Below, piece after piece: positions 12,038-21,415 of a stretch of DNA of 64,000 nucleotides. The DNA is from Hedera helix (Eukaryota; Streptophyta; Magnoliopsida; Apiales; Araliaceae): the NCBI GenBank assembly GCA_947179155.2, contig OX359264.1, forward strand, positions 58,679,202-58,743,201, in the 5' to 3' direction. Under the pieces are notes generated by a model. That model saw only the letters and a program-made list of their open reading frames with translations, had not been told where the DNA came from and made no database searches. Each line of letters starts with the position of its first letter. The stretch's first letter is position 1. Made by a program: the position numbers and the translations under genes.

Positions 12038-12049
12038 TGGCATCAGAGC
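12038..12049 (+). other. tRNA-iMet primer binding site, element 1
   Basis: TGGCATCAGAGC begins two bases after the 5' LTR. The standard plant initiator tRNA-Met site is TGGTATCAGAGC, so there is one mismatch at position 4. Element 3 shares it; element 2 has the canonical form. Confidence 0.9.
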
Positions 12050-12234
12050 TTAGGGATATGGTCTTTAATGGAGATCTGGGGTAGAACTAGGAGGGGAGAG
12101 ACGAATAGAATCAGTCACTAGTGTGTCCTACCTAAAATAGATTTTATTATCTAATGAGTCGATTTGAATGTAGGAACATGAAGTGATGAGTCAGTTTATT
12201 TGAACTAACATTTATTTTGTGACCACAGTTAGGT

Positions 12235-12855
12235 ATGGCATCTGGAAATCAGGAGGTTAACTATGAAATTACCGAAACAAATGTAGCTGCAGAACAAGAG
12301 GCGACGAATAATCTTCTTACAAACTCAGAGTTGAATCATTTGCCTAAGGCAAAAATTATGCGTGTTCTATCCAGTAAGGATGAAGGTGAAAGCTCTGCTA
12401 CAGTCGTTCCAGATCCATTCTTAGAAGCAATTAAAGGAAGTAACGAACTTGCGGAAATTATTGCCTTTAATTTACTCACTAATTGGGAGAGTGATATCAC
12501 CTGGTTATGCTCTATAACAAAGGATCAGAATATATGGACTTTTCATATTAGTCTTTGGGATTTATGGTGTTCCAGCTATAATTTTCAAGATTATTTAAAA
12601 ATGATGTTTCTATACTTTTGGGCGTTACAATTTAGAGGAATTCAGGTTAAGTTAGTCACTATCGTGGAAACTGCAGTCTATCGAAAATACTATTTTAATG
12701 GAAATCATTGGTACCTTACTACTGATGAAGTTGATGAACCCGAGAAACAGTTTGCTAGAAAATTATTCAGTGGTATTCCCATGGTTGAAATACGTGAAGA
12801 TCCGAATGAAGTATTCGGGATTCGATTTGACGATAACAGTCAAGAAACCGAATGA
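12235..12855 (+). CDS. ORF1 in the gag position of gypsy element 1, function unknown
   Basis: 206 residues, starting MASGNQEVNYEI. It lies where gag should be, 185 bp after the primer site and overlapping the protease frame. I see no CCHC zinc knuckle, no retroviral gag core motif and no signal peptide. The first 70 residues are polar and acidic. The middle (about 95-150) is rich in W, F, Y and L (for example WTFHISLWDLW), and the end is acidic. The frame is open in all three copies with only two substitutions noticed (E19/K19 and N/D near 114), while pol is broken in each. A T-rich tract ending in CCACAG just upstream looks like a 3' splice site. It could be a degenerate gag, a captured host fragment or a family-specific gene; I do not recognise it. 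Confidence 0.6.
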   Translation: MASGNQEVNYEITETNVAAEQEATNNLLTNSELNHLPKAKIMRVLSSKDEGESSATVVPDPFLEAIKGSNELAEIIAFNLLTNWESDITWLCSITKDQNIWTFHISLWDLWCSSYNFQDYLKMMFLYFWALQFRGIQVKLVTIVETAVYRKYYFNGNHWYLTTDEVDEPEKQFARKLFSGIPMVEIREDPNEVFGIRFDDNSQETE

Positions 12856-13219
12856 GGTGATAACCGGTAAGCTATTCATAAATTCTCGTGAAGTCTACGC
12901 TTTGTTAGATACTGGCTCTATCCACTCTTTTATCTCACCTATATGTACTCAACGTTTAAATTTGACTATTGAAAACTTAAATCTTGTCTTATCAGTTGAA
13001 ACCTCATTGGGAGAAATACCTATTACATTTACTATCTATAAATCTTGCCTAGTTCAAATCAACAACCTCACATTACCTGTTGACCTTATTTCTTTGGAGA
13101 TGCGTGAATTTGATGTGATTTTAGGAATTGATTGGTTGACTACCCATCATGCTAAAATTGATTGTTTTCATAAGATTATTAGTTTTCATATTCCTAATCA
13201 ACCTGTCATGCAAATTTAA
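12698..13219 (+). CDS. Protease region of pol, element 1, ended by an in-frame stop
   Basis: Frame 2, overlapping ORF1 (frame 1) by up to 158 bp. The first ~50 residues resemble no domain; the protease probably begins around 12870. The aspartic protease site is LLDTGS, followed by the conserved downstream motif DVILGIDWL. Ty3-type proteases of this kind cut Gag-Pol in the virus-like particle. The TAA at 13217-13219 interrupts the frame, where elements 2 and 3 carry a glutamine codon. The same frame continues at once into RT, so this is one nonsense mutation in an otherwise continuous pol. Confidence 0.85.
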   Translation: MEIIGTLLLMKLMNPRNSLLENYSVVFPWLKYVKIRMKYSGFDLTITVKKPNEVITGKLFINSREVYALLDTGSIHSFISPICTQRLNLTIENLNLVLSVETSLGEIPITFTIYKSCLVQINNLTLPVDLISLEMREFDVILGIDWLTTHHAKIDCFHKIISFHIPNQPVMQI

Positions 13220-13231
13220 GCAACTAAACCA

Positions 13232-16200
13232 TTGAAATCTATAACTGTTATTTCTAGCCATAAAGCCATTCGTTTATTGAAAAACGGATGTCAAGCCTTT
13301 TTAGCTCATGTCACTGATTTGAACAAAAATACGTCAAACTTGAATGATATTCCCATTGTTAATGAGTTTCCTGACGTTTTTCCTGAAGAACTTCCTAGCT
13401 TACCCCCAAACCGTGAAATTGATTTTTATATTGATCTTGAACCCGGTACCAAGCCCATTTCCAAAGCTCCCTACCGAATGGCTCCCATTGAACTTCAAGA
13501 GTTAAAAGTCCAACTACAGGAATTGTTGGATACCGGTTTCATTCGTCCGAGTGCATCACCTTGGGGTGCTCCTGTTCTATTTGTGAAGAAGAAAGACGGG
13601 AGTATGAGATTGTGCATTGACTACCGAGAATTGAACCATGTCACCATCAAGAACAGGTACCCGTTACCTCGGATTGATGACATGTTTGATCAATTGCAAG
13701 GCGCTCAACATTTCTCAAAGATTGATCTCCGTTCTGGATATCATCAGTTAAAGGTTAAAGCTGAGGACATTCCAAAGACTGCTTTCAGAACTCGTTATGG
13801 GCATTATGAGTTCTTAGTCATGCCTTTTGGACTAACTAATGCTCCTGCAGCTTTCATGGACATGATGAACCGGATATTCAAGGAACATTTGGATCATTTT
13901 GTGGTTGTCTTTATTGATGACATCCTCATATACTCCAAGAGTCGCGAGGATCATGAACAACACCTGAGATTGATACTACAAAAGCTCCGTGAAAACAAAT
14001 TATATGCCAAGTTGAAGAAATGTGAGTTCTGGCTTGAGGAGGTCGCGTTTCTTGGGCATGTGATTTCTAGTCAAGGAATATCAGTCGATCCTGCGAAGAT
14101 TGAAACGGTACTAAATTGGGAACAACCCAAAACAGTAACCGAAGTCCGAAGTTTTCTGGGTCTAGCTGGTTATTATCGGAGATTCGTAGAAGGATTTTCT
14201 CGAATCGCCACTCCATTAACGCAGCTTACTCGGAAAAGCACAAAATTCATATGGAGCGAGGAATGCGAGAAAAGTTTTCAAGAACTCAAGAGGAGACTTG
14301 TTTCAGCTCCTGTTCTGACCATACCATCAGGATCAGGAGAATTTGTTATCTACAGCGATGCTTCTGGCAAAGGTCTAGGCTGTGTCCTTATGCAACATGG
14401 AAAGGTTATAGCCTACGCCTCTCGACAACTCAAAGATTATGAGAAAAATTATCCTACTCATGATCTAGAGTTGGCAGCAGTCGTTTTCGCGTTGAAGATC
14501 TGGAGACACTACTTGTACGGAGAAAAAGTGGATATCTATACGGATCATAAAAGTCTCAAGTATTTCTTCACCCAGAAGGAACTCAACATGCGACAACGAC
14601 GTTGGCTTGAGCTGTTAAAGGATTATGACCACACAATCCAGTATCACCCGGGAAAGGCGAACGTTGTAGCTGACGCTTTGAGCAGAAAATCTTATGCAAG
14701 TACAAGTGCACTGCTGACAACACAAAAGTGTATTTTGTACGACTTGGAAAAGATGGAGATAGAGCTAAAGACACCAGGGACCCACTCGAAGATTGCTCAC
14801 GTGCGAGTAGAACCAACTTTAATCGATAAAATTAAAGCTGCTCAAGCTACCGATCCGGAACTGATAAACATGATAAAGAAAGTACAAGAAGGTGCCATTC
14901 CCGAAGCAAGAATCGACGAGAAAGGAATACTTCGAGTCAACTCTCGACTCTGTGTTCCTAACGATCCTGAATTAAAGCATAAAATCATGATGGAGGCACA
15001 CAACACGCCGTTTGCAATTTACCCAGGAGGTACCAAGATGTATCGAGATCTTCGACATATATTTTGGTGGAACAATAAGAAAAGAGAGATTGCAGAGTTT
15101 ATCTCAAGGTGCCTAACTTGTCAACGTGTCAAGGCAGAGCATCAAGTACCTAAGGGTCCTTTACAACCACTTGAGGTTCCCGAATGGAAGTGGGAACACA
15201 TCAATATGGATTTCGTGACGGGTCTTCCAAAAGTTTCTCAAGGCTTAGATGCAATTTGGGTGATCGTAGATAGATTGACCAAATCTGCTCATTTCTTGCC
15301 TATACAAGAAAACTTTTCACTTGAACGTCTTGCCGGTATGTACATAAATGAGATCGTGAGATTGCATGGCATGCCAGTTTCCATAGTTTCTGATCGAGAT
15401 CCTAGATTCACTTCACGCTTTTGGATCAGTCTACAAAAAGCTATGGGCACTGAACTACGTTTTAGTTCTGCATACCATCCTCAAACGGACGGACAATCGG
15501 AAAGGACGATCCAGACCCTCGAAGATCTTTTGAGACTTTGTGTATTAGACTTCAAAGGAAGTTGGGATAAGTACTTGCCGTTGGTGGAATTTTCTTACAA
15601 CAACAGTTACCAAGCAAGCATAGGCATGGCTCCATTCGAGGCATTGTATGGAAGGAAGTGTCGCTCTCCAATATGTTGGAATGAGGTAGGAGAAGCAAAA
15701 TTGTTGGGACCCGAGTTGGTACGCTTGACGACCGAAAAGATCCAAATGATCCAACAACGAATACAGACCGCACAAGAACGACAAAAGAGTTATGCTGATC
15801 TTCATCGGAGAGACGAAAGTTTCAACGTCGGAGATCATGTATTCTTACGTGTTTCTCCATGGAAAGGGGTTACGAGATTCGGAAAGAGAGGAAAGCTCAA
15901 CCCTCGATTTATTGGCCCATTTGAAATCCTCGATCGAATAGGAATCGTAGCCTACAGACTAGCCCTACCATCAAGTATGTCTCGCATCCATAACGTTTTT
16001 CACATATCTATGTTACGTAAATATGTGAAGGACCCAAACCACGTCATTGAGTTAGAACCAGACGTTATAGCAGATGATTTAACATACGAGGAGGTACCTG
16101 TTAAGATCCTGGATAAGAAGGAACAGATCCTACGCTCAAAGGTTATACCTCAAGTTAAGGTTTTATGGAGGAACCAAGATACTGAGGAAATGACCTGGGA

Positions 16201-16297
16201 GCTAGAATCTGAGATGAAATCTAAGTATCCTTACCTCTTCGATATGTCAGGTACGTCAATTTCGGGGACGAAATTTCATAAGGAGGGGAGGTTGTAA
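13232..16297 (+). CDS. Reverse transcriptase, RNase H, integrase and chromodomain-like region of pol, element 1
   Basis: 1,021 open residues from the first ATG after the stop; the natural frame begins upstream. RT spans about 75-290, with the FIDD catalytic box (D229, D230). RNase H spans about 365-485, with D376, E413, D438 and D481. The integrase zinc region has H590, then Y597 where elements 2 and 3 have His, then C627 and C630. The integrase catalytic triad is D660, D721 and E757, with 35 residues between the last two. The tail (about 890-1003) holds the GPF-type motif and a chromodomain-like module (PVKILD...VLWRN...TWELE), as in Tekay/Del chromoviruses. The H-to-Y change should weaken zinc binding. 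The stop codon lies in the first bases of the 3' LTR. Confidence 0.95.
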   Translation: MKSITVISSHKAIRLLKNGCQAFLAHVTDLNKNTSNLNDIPIVNEFPDVFPEELPSLPPNREIDFYIDLEPGTKPISKAPYRMAPIELQELKVQLQELLDTGFIRPSASPWGAPVLFVKKKDGSMRLCIDYRELNHVTIKNRYPLPRIDDMFDQLQGAQHFSKIDLRSGYHQLKVKAEDIPKTAFRTRYGHYEFLVMPFGLTNAPAAFMDMMNRIFKEHLDHFVVVFIDDILIYSKSREDHEQHLRLILQKLRENKLYAKLKKCEFWLEEVAFLGHVISSQGISVDPAKIETVLNWEQPKTVTEVRSFLGLAGYYRRFVEGFSRIATPLTQLTRKSTKFIWSEECEKSFQELKRRLVSAPVLTIPSGSGEFVIYSDASGKGLGCVLMQHGKVIAYASRQLKDYEKNYPTHDLELAAVVFALKIWRHYLYGEKVDIYTDHKSLKYFFTQKELNMRQRRWLELLKDYDHTIQYHPGKANVVADALSRKSYASTSALLTTQKCILYDLEKMEIELKTPGTHSKIAHVRVEPTLIDKIKAAQATDPELINMIKKVQEGAIPEARIDEKGILRVNSRLCVPNDPELKHKIMMEAHNTPFAIYPGGTKMYRDLRHIFWWNNKKREIAEFISRCLTCQRVKAEHQVPKGPLQPLEVPEWKWEHINMDFVTGLPKVSQGLDAIWVIVDRLTKSAHFLPIQENFSLERLAGMYINEIVRLHGMPVSIVSDRDPRFTSRFWISLQKAMGTELRFSSAYHPQTDGQSERTIQTLEDLLRLCVLDFKGSWDKYLPLVEFSYNNSYQASIGMAPFEALYGRKCRSPICWNEVGEAKLLGPELVRLTTEKIQMIQQRIQTAQERQKSYADLHRRDESFNVGDHVFLRVSPWKGVTRFGKRGKLNPRFIGPFEILDRIGIVAYRLALPSSMSRIHNVFHISMLRKYVKDPNHVIELEPDVIADDLTYEEVPVKILDKKEQILRSKVIPQVKVLWRNQDTEEMTWELESEMKSKYPYLFDMSGTSISGTKFHKEGRL
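16279..16292 (+). other. Polypurine tract, element 1
   Basis: The purine run AAGGAGGGGAGG directly before the 3' LTR, the expected plus-strand primer. The same run precedes the 3' LTR in element 2 (27959-27972) and, inverted, in element 3 (58329-58342). Confidence 0.9.
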
Positions 16298-19200
16298 GAC
16301 CCCGAATTTTATGAAATACAAAATTTAATTTTTCTTCATATATATATTTTTTTTTGAAACAGTAAGTGATTAAATTAACAAAATTGAAAGTTAAGGATGT
16401 TATGTGCAAATTTTATTTTTGTCGGACAATATTCGCTTTGTCGGGGAATATTCGTTTGGTCGGAGAATATTCGTGCCGTACGACGGCGCCGAAATAATAA
16501 ATTATTGGTGGACCCCACAATGGAATATTTGTCGGATATAGAAAACGACAGAAATAACCTTTTTAAATAAAAATAGTCAACGGAACTGTTAAAATACCGG
16601 TGATAAAAGAATAGTAGCATACGGTAGTTATTGGTATTTTCTGTAGCACTCGGTACTCTACAGTAACACACGGTATTGCATAGTGTCTCATATTTTTGGT
16701 CTGATAATTGACACCGTAACTGTTACGCATCATTTCATCGATAATTGTCACTGCATAATATTTTATATTATCAATTCAATAATTGTTGTTACACAGTATT
16801 TTGCATTATTGATTTAATAATTGTCATTACACTGTATTTTATATCATTGAGTCAATAATTGTTGTTGCACTGTTTTTAAAATTATTGAACCTAATAATTG
16901 TCACAGTAACATATGCACAGTAATTCACATTATTGAATCAATAATTGTCATTACACAGTAACGTATGCTTTATTTTACATTATTGTTATCTCTATTATGA
17001 TGTTATTTAAACAGTTGTATTTCATTAATTTATTGTCTTGATATCTTAGAGCTAACTATACTGTATTTATAACAATTAGTCATAATAATTGAATTGATAA
17101 AGTTATTTGTTTATAATATAAAGTTAGGTGATTATTAGGTGATATGAAATGAATGGTGTAGATTAAAGTGTGAATTATTGTTGAATAATTGAATTGATTT
17201 GTTTATAATATAAAGTTAGGTGATTATTAGGTGATATGAAATGAATGGTGTAGATTAAAGATAATATAATATTTGAAATGGATGGTGTAGATTAAAAGAT
17301 GATCTTTAAATGAATGGTTTAGATTAAATGAATGATAAGATTTTTGGCTATAAATAGAAGCCTTAACTTAAGGATTTTTCATAAACTTCCTTACTTGTTC
17401 TTTCTTTCTCTCTCTAAATACTTCTTGTGAAAGTTCTCTCTAAGTGTGCTTAAGTCATCTTGAGTATTTGTGAAGATCTATAAGTATACGTGTACTGTTC
17501 AAGTTAATCAACCTCATTTAAATCAATATCCAGTCACGTGTTGAGGTAAGGGATACCATCTTTTTCATCTTCCATTATTCAAACATACTATGGTAAGGGA
17601 TTATCATTATTTGATTCTCGATAATAATATTGTTTCTTCCTTACTCATAAGACGTGCCTTTTATTTCCATGTATTAAATTGTGGGAATAACCTTACGGAG
17701 CGGATTGCCGCCTGTTGGTGAATAACCTTTCGTATTCATTCATTATTAATCTCTGAGAATAACCTTACGGAGCGGATTGCCGCCTGTTTGGTGAATAACT
17801 CTTTGTACTCAAATTCTATTAAATTGTGGGAATAACCTTACGGAGCGGATTGCCGCCTGTTGGTGAATAACCTTTCGTATTCATTCATTATTAATCTCTG
17901 AGAATAACCTTACGGAGCGGATTGCCGCCTGTTTGGTGAATAACTCTTTGTACTCAAATTCTATTAAATTGTGGGAATAACCTTACGGAGCGGATTGCCG
18001 CCTGTTTGGTGAATAACTCTTTGTACTCAAATTCTATTAAATTGTGGGAATAACCTTACGGAGCGGATTGCCGCCTGTTGGTGAATAACCCTTTGTATTA
18101 ATTTCCTTCACCTTTTGTTAATCAAACCTGCTACGGTAAGGGATATTATTTTCTTTCATACTCCTAAATCGAAATTTATTATGGAACTATTGCTTCTATA
18201 ATTCCTGAAAATATTATATGTTCCATAATAGTTGAACTTCATTATTTCAACTGAACCTTCCTATTTACGTGAACCTTTCTATTGAATTGTAACCGTTATT
18301 CTGAACTGTGGATCTTGAATATCATTTTTAAATTTCACTCCACATCATGTTGATAATTTGGACATTATTTGAATCTGTACAAAGTAAACTTCCGATACTT
18401 ATTGTTATCCTATTTCTTCTGTTCATCATTTATATCATTCTAATCATCCAAAAATCAAGCTGTTGTGAATATCTGTGGCCGGGGGCACATATGTGATATA
18501 TTTGTTGAACAGATGATAGGTTAAAGGCGATATAATAGGTTAAAGGCGATACATCTGTTCGGTGTCTTTTATGGCACGTGGTGAATGTTCTCTTTGGCCC
18601 GTAGTGCAAAGATGAACTGTTGTTTGGTATGATTATGACCAAAGGCTGAATCTGGTATAATCATGACCGTTGGTGTTATGTTGAATGTCTTTGGCCCGTA
18701 GTGCAAAGATGAACTGTTGTTTGGTATGATTATGACCAAAGGCTGAATCTGGTATAATCATGACCGTTGGTGTTATATTGAATGTCTTTGGCCCGTAGTG
18801 CAAAGATGAACTGTTGATCTGCATGATTATGATCAGGAACTGTGAATTTGTATTATCTTGACTAATGATATTTCAGATGATAAAAGTTGATGATGTTTTT
18901 CCTAAAAAGAGAACCGAGTGGACATTATAGTCTGCATTATTCTTCTAATAGATTACTCATTCCGCTGCTATTATTGATCTGAACGTTGTTTAAGAATTTA
19001 ACTGCAGTTTTTGATATAAACCTTGTAGTCTATTGTATTCTATCAAGAACTCAACTGTTGAAGACTAATGATAATTTATTCGTCATTATCTTAGTCATGA
19101 TATTCTTTACTGGGCTATTTGAGCTCACCCTTTCTTTTGTTCCATTGTTTTTCAACAGGAGATGAAAACATAACAGGGTCTAGCCGGGGAATGGAGTGAG

Positions 19201-19384
19201 GGTTCGAGGAATAGTTATCATAGTCTTCACGTTTTGTAAAATAGTGTGGCAATAATAGTGAAGACTTAGTTGTGTATTATTATACACTGTATTGTTGTAC
19301 GTTGTGCTTTGTTGTAATAATTTTGTTGTAGTTTTTTGACGACTCAAGTTTGGGCTGTGTGGGCCCAGATTTGGGGGCGTCACA
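16293..19384 (+). repeat. 3' LTR of gypsy element 1
   Basis: 3,092 bp, the same length as the 5' LTR. The visible differences are about nine scattered substitutions, mostly transitions, and no indels. Array copy numbers (two, six and three units) match the 5' LTR, as expected if both were copied from one template at insertion. Confidence 0.95.
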
Positions 19385-19389
19385 ATTTT

Positions 19390-20333
19390 GAAAAAAAAAA
19401 TATGAACAGGATATGCGCAACGCCTTTTTGGGTGAGAAGTAAGCTACTATAGCGATAAGTGAGTTACTGTAGCACTAGTACTGTAGTTAAATGAAACGAC
19501 ACGGGAGGTGTCGTTTTGAGAAGTAGTTGGGAAGTTTCCTTCTGACGCTTTATTAAAGCAGTGGGACCCACTGACATGATGTCAGTACTTTTGTCTGGTT
19601 AATGGGGAACAAAAATTACATGTGTATTGGTGCGTATCTTCTTTTTTCTGATACCCTTAAGCGTTTTGACTGATTTTGATTATTTGCTTCATTATATTTT
19701 TTTATTATAACTGGATACTTATTATACGTTTATTGTGTACTGAGATTATTGTACCTTTAATCGTCTCTAAGATGAGAGTGAATACTCAACGTAAGAGAGG
19801 ATTGGATCCGGTTACTCCTAAAAAATATAATGGAAAGATGAGGTTGTTTGTTCTAAGAAACAAGGTGGTTGTTAGATGGCCCTACAGAAAGCGTGTTTAT
19901 CGGAAAACTCGATCTGCTCCTTTTTATGACAAATGAATTCTAGATGAGATATTTGATCAATTATCTGGGATTGGAACTGATGTTCTATTTTCTGATTACT
20001 TCTGTCTGCCAGCTCTTGGTCAAGGACCAGGAGAAAGACATGGTCAGCGTATAAAGTTATATATATATGTAAGGGACAAATTTAAAGCATAAATTTTAAA
20101 TAGCATGCCTCTCTTAAATAGTATGCCTCAATCAAAATGATGTCGTTTTGAAATTTCTTTTTTTAAAAATAATAATATTAAAATAAGACGTAACATGATG
20201 TGAGATTTCGCGACCCCACTTATTTTTCTTTTATTTACGAAAATACCATCAAAGAATCTTCAAAACGACGTAATTTTGATAAAGGTATCTTACTTAAGGA
20301 AGTATGCAATTTAAGAGGTTTGTTTTTGAACCG
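19390..20333. other. Unassigned sequence right of gypsy element 1
   Basis: It continues the host repeat that element 1 interrupted. It includes a GAGTTACTGTAGC stretch like that at 7005, and an inverted repeat at about 19493-19516 with AACGACAC and GTGTCGTT arms. A frame at 19676-19936 gives 86 residues with a basic C-terminal half (RKRGLDPVTPKK...). I do not recognise it; it lacks a convincing promoter or neighbour, and I give it little weight as a gene. A (CT)n run followed by (TA)n closes the region. Confidence 0.35.
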
Positions 20334-20335
20334 TC

Positions 20336-20392
<57 letters not shown>

Positions 20393-21415
20393 TTGATCTA
20401 TGACAAACGCTAGTTAGGGGCAGTATTCGAATTAACTGATCTCGCACCGTTCATTACATGATCTAAATGGTTAGGAGGGGGCTTGACTGCTAGTCCTAGT
20501 AGCAGTCAGGAAGAATTTTTTTTTTGCCTAACCGCTAGTCCTAATAGCGATCAACCAGACTACGTCGTTTTTTATTTTGGCTTGACCGCATGTAGAAGTA
20601 GCAAAAATGACGTCGTTTTTTCTAGCCGAACTTCTTACATGCGGTCAGGGCAAACCTAAAATACTTTTATTTATTTTTTATAAGATTCAATACATACATT
20701 TAAATTATATACATGTAGGAGGTTACTTCTAATTTATATAGATGTACTAAATTACTTCTAAATTATATACATGTACTAAATATCATATTAATTATAGTTT
20801 TAAAATGAATTAACAAAATTAAATTTGATCATATTTTAAATGAATGAATTATTTTGTTAAGGAATATATAAAAATAAATGATTCATAGAAGTTGGTGATT
20901 TAAAAATTTAAAATATTTATAGAAATTAAAAATTATATAATATAATTCTTATTATTTTTAAATTAATAGATAACTATGAAAATGATTAATCCCATCAATC
21001 ATGGGTATCCAAATCACAATAGATAACATGTATATAATTCAAATTTAATTTAATTTATTCATTTTAAATTTATAATTAATATAATTTTTGGTATATGTAT
21101 ATAATTTAAAAGTAATTTAGTATATCTATAAAAATTAAAAGTAACATCCTACATGTATATAATTTAAATATGTGTTGAATCCTATAAAAAGAAACGAAAG
21201 TATTTTGGTTTTGACCTGACCAGGTCAAAAGCTAAAAAGACGTAATCTACTTGACCTTAGTGATCAGGCCAATAAAATTTCCCTAGCCACTATTAGGACT
21301 AGCCGTCAAACCCTCTCTTAGCCATTAAATTCTACAATCAATGAACGGTAAGAGATCAGCTAGTTGGAATAGTGTCTCATATCTAGCGCTTGCCCTTGAT
21401 TAACTATATATATAT
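20334..21415. mobile_element. Foldback/long-TIR element with arms of roughly 400-500 bp
   Basis: The right arm (about 21040-21415) read in reverse complement aligns with the left arm (about 20334-20840) almost end to end. Shared strings include ACCGTTCATT, GGCTAGTCCTA-type cores, TTAAATTATATACATGTAGGA and ACTAAATTACTTYTAAATTATA. The left arm has about 110 bp extra. The loop (about 20841-21039) is AT-rich and non-coding. Both arms carry short palindromic modules such as GACTGCTAGTCCTAGTAGCA. The (CT)n(TA)n tip on the left is mirrored by TATAT...ATTGAGAGAGAG on the right, but gypsy element 2 splits that right tip, so its last bases lie at 30966-30995. Mutator-like or MITE origin is possible. 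No transposase is visible. Confidence 0.75.

Larger units (their letters stand above)
8944..19384 (+). mobile_element. Complete Ty3/gypsy LTR retrotransposon, element 1 (Tekay/Del-like chromovirus)
   Basis: A full-length 10,441 bp insertion with two 3,092 bp LTRs, each running TG...CA, flanked by ATTTT target duplications at 8939-8943 and 19385-19389. The primer site follows the 5' LTR and a purine tract precedes the 3' LTR. The inside holds a 206-residue ORF in the gag position, then protease, RT, RNase H, integrase and a chromodomain-like tail. About nine differences are visible between the LTRs (roughly 0.3%), so insertion was recent. The Tekay/Del placement rests on the integrase and chromodomain motifs and the long LTRs. 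Pol is broken by one in-frame stop. Confidence 0.95.

Noticed and set aside
14116..14442. Frames antisense to or shifted within pol, repeated in the gypsy copies
   Set aside because: Shadow frames of the conserved pol; they recur only with it.
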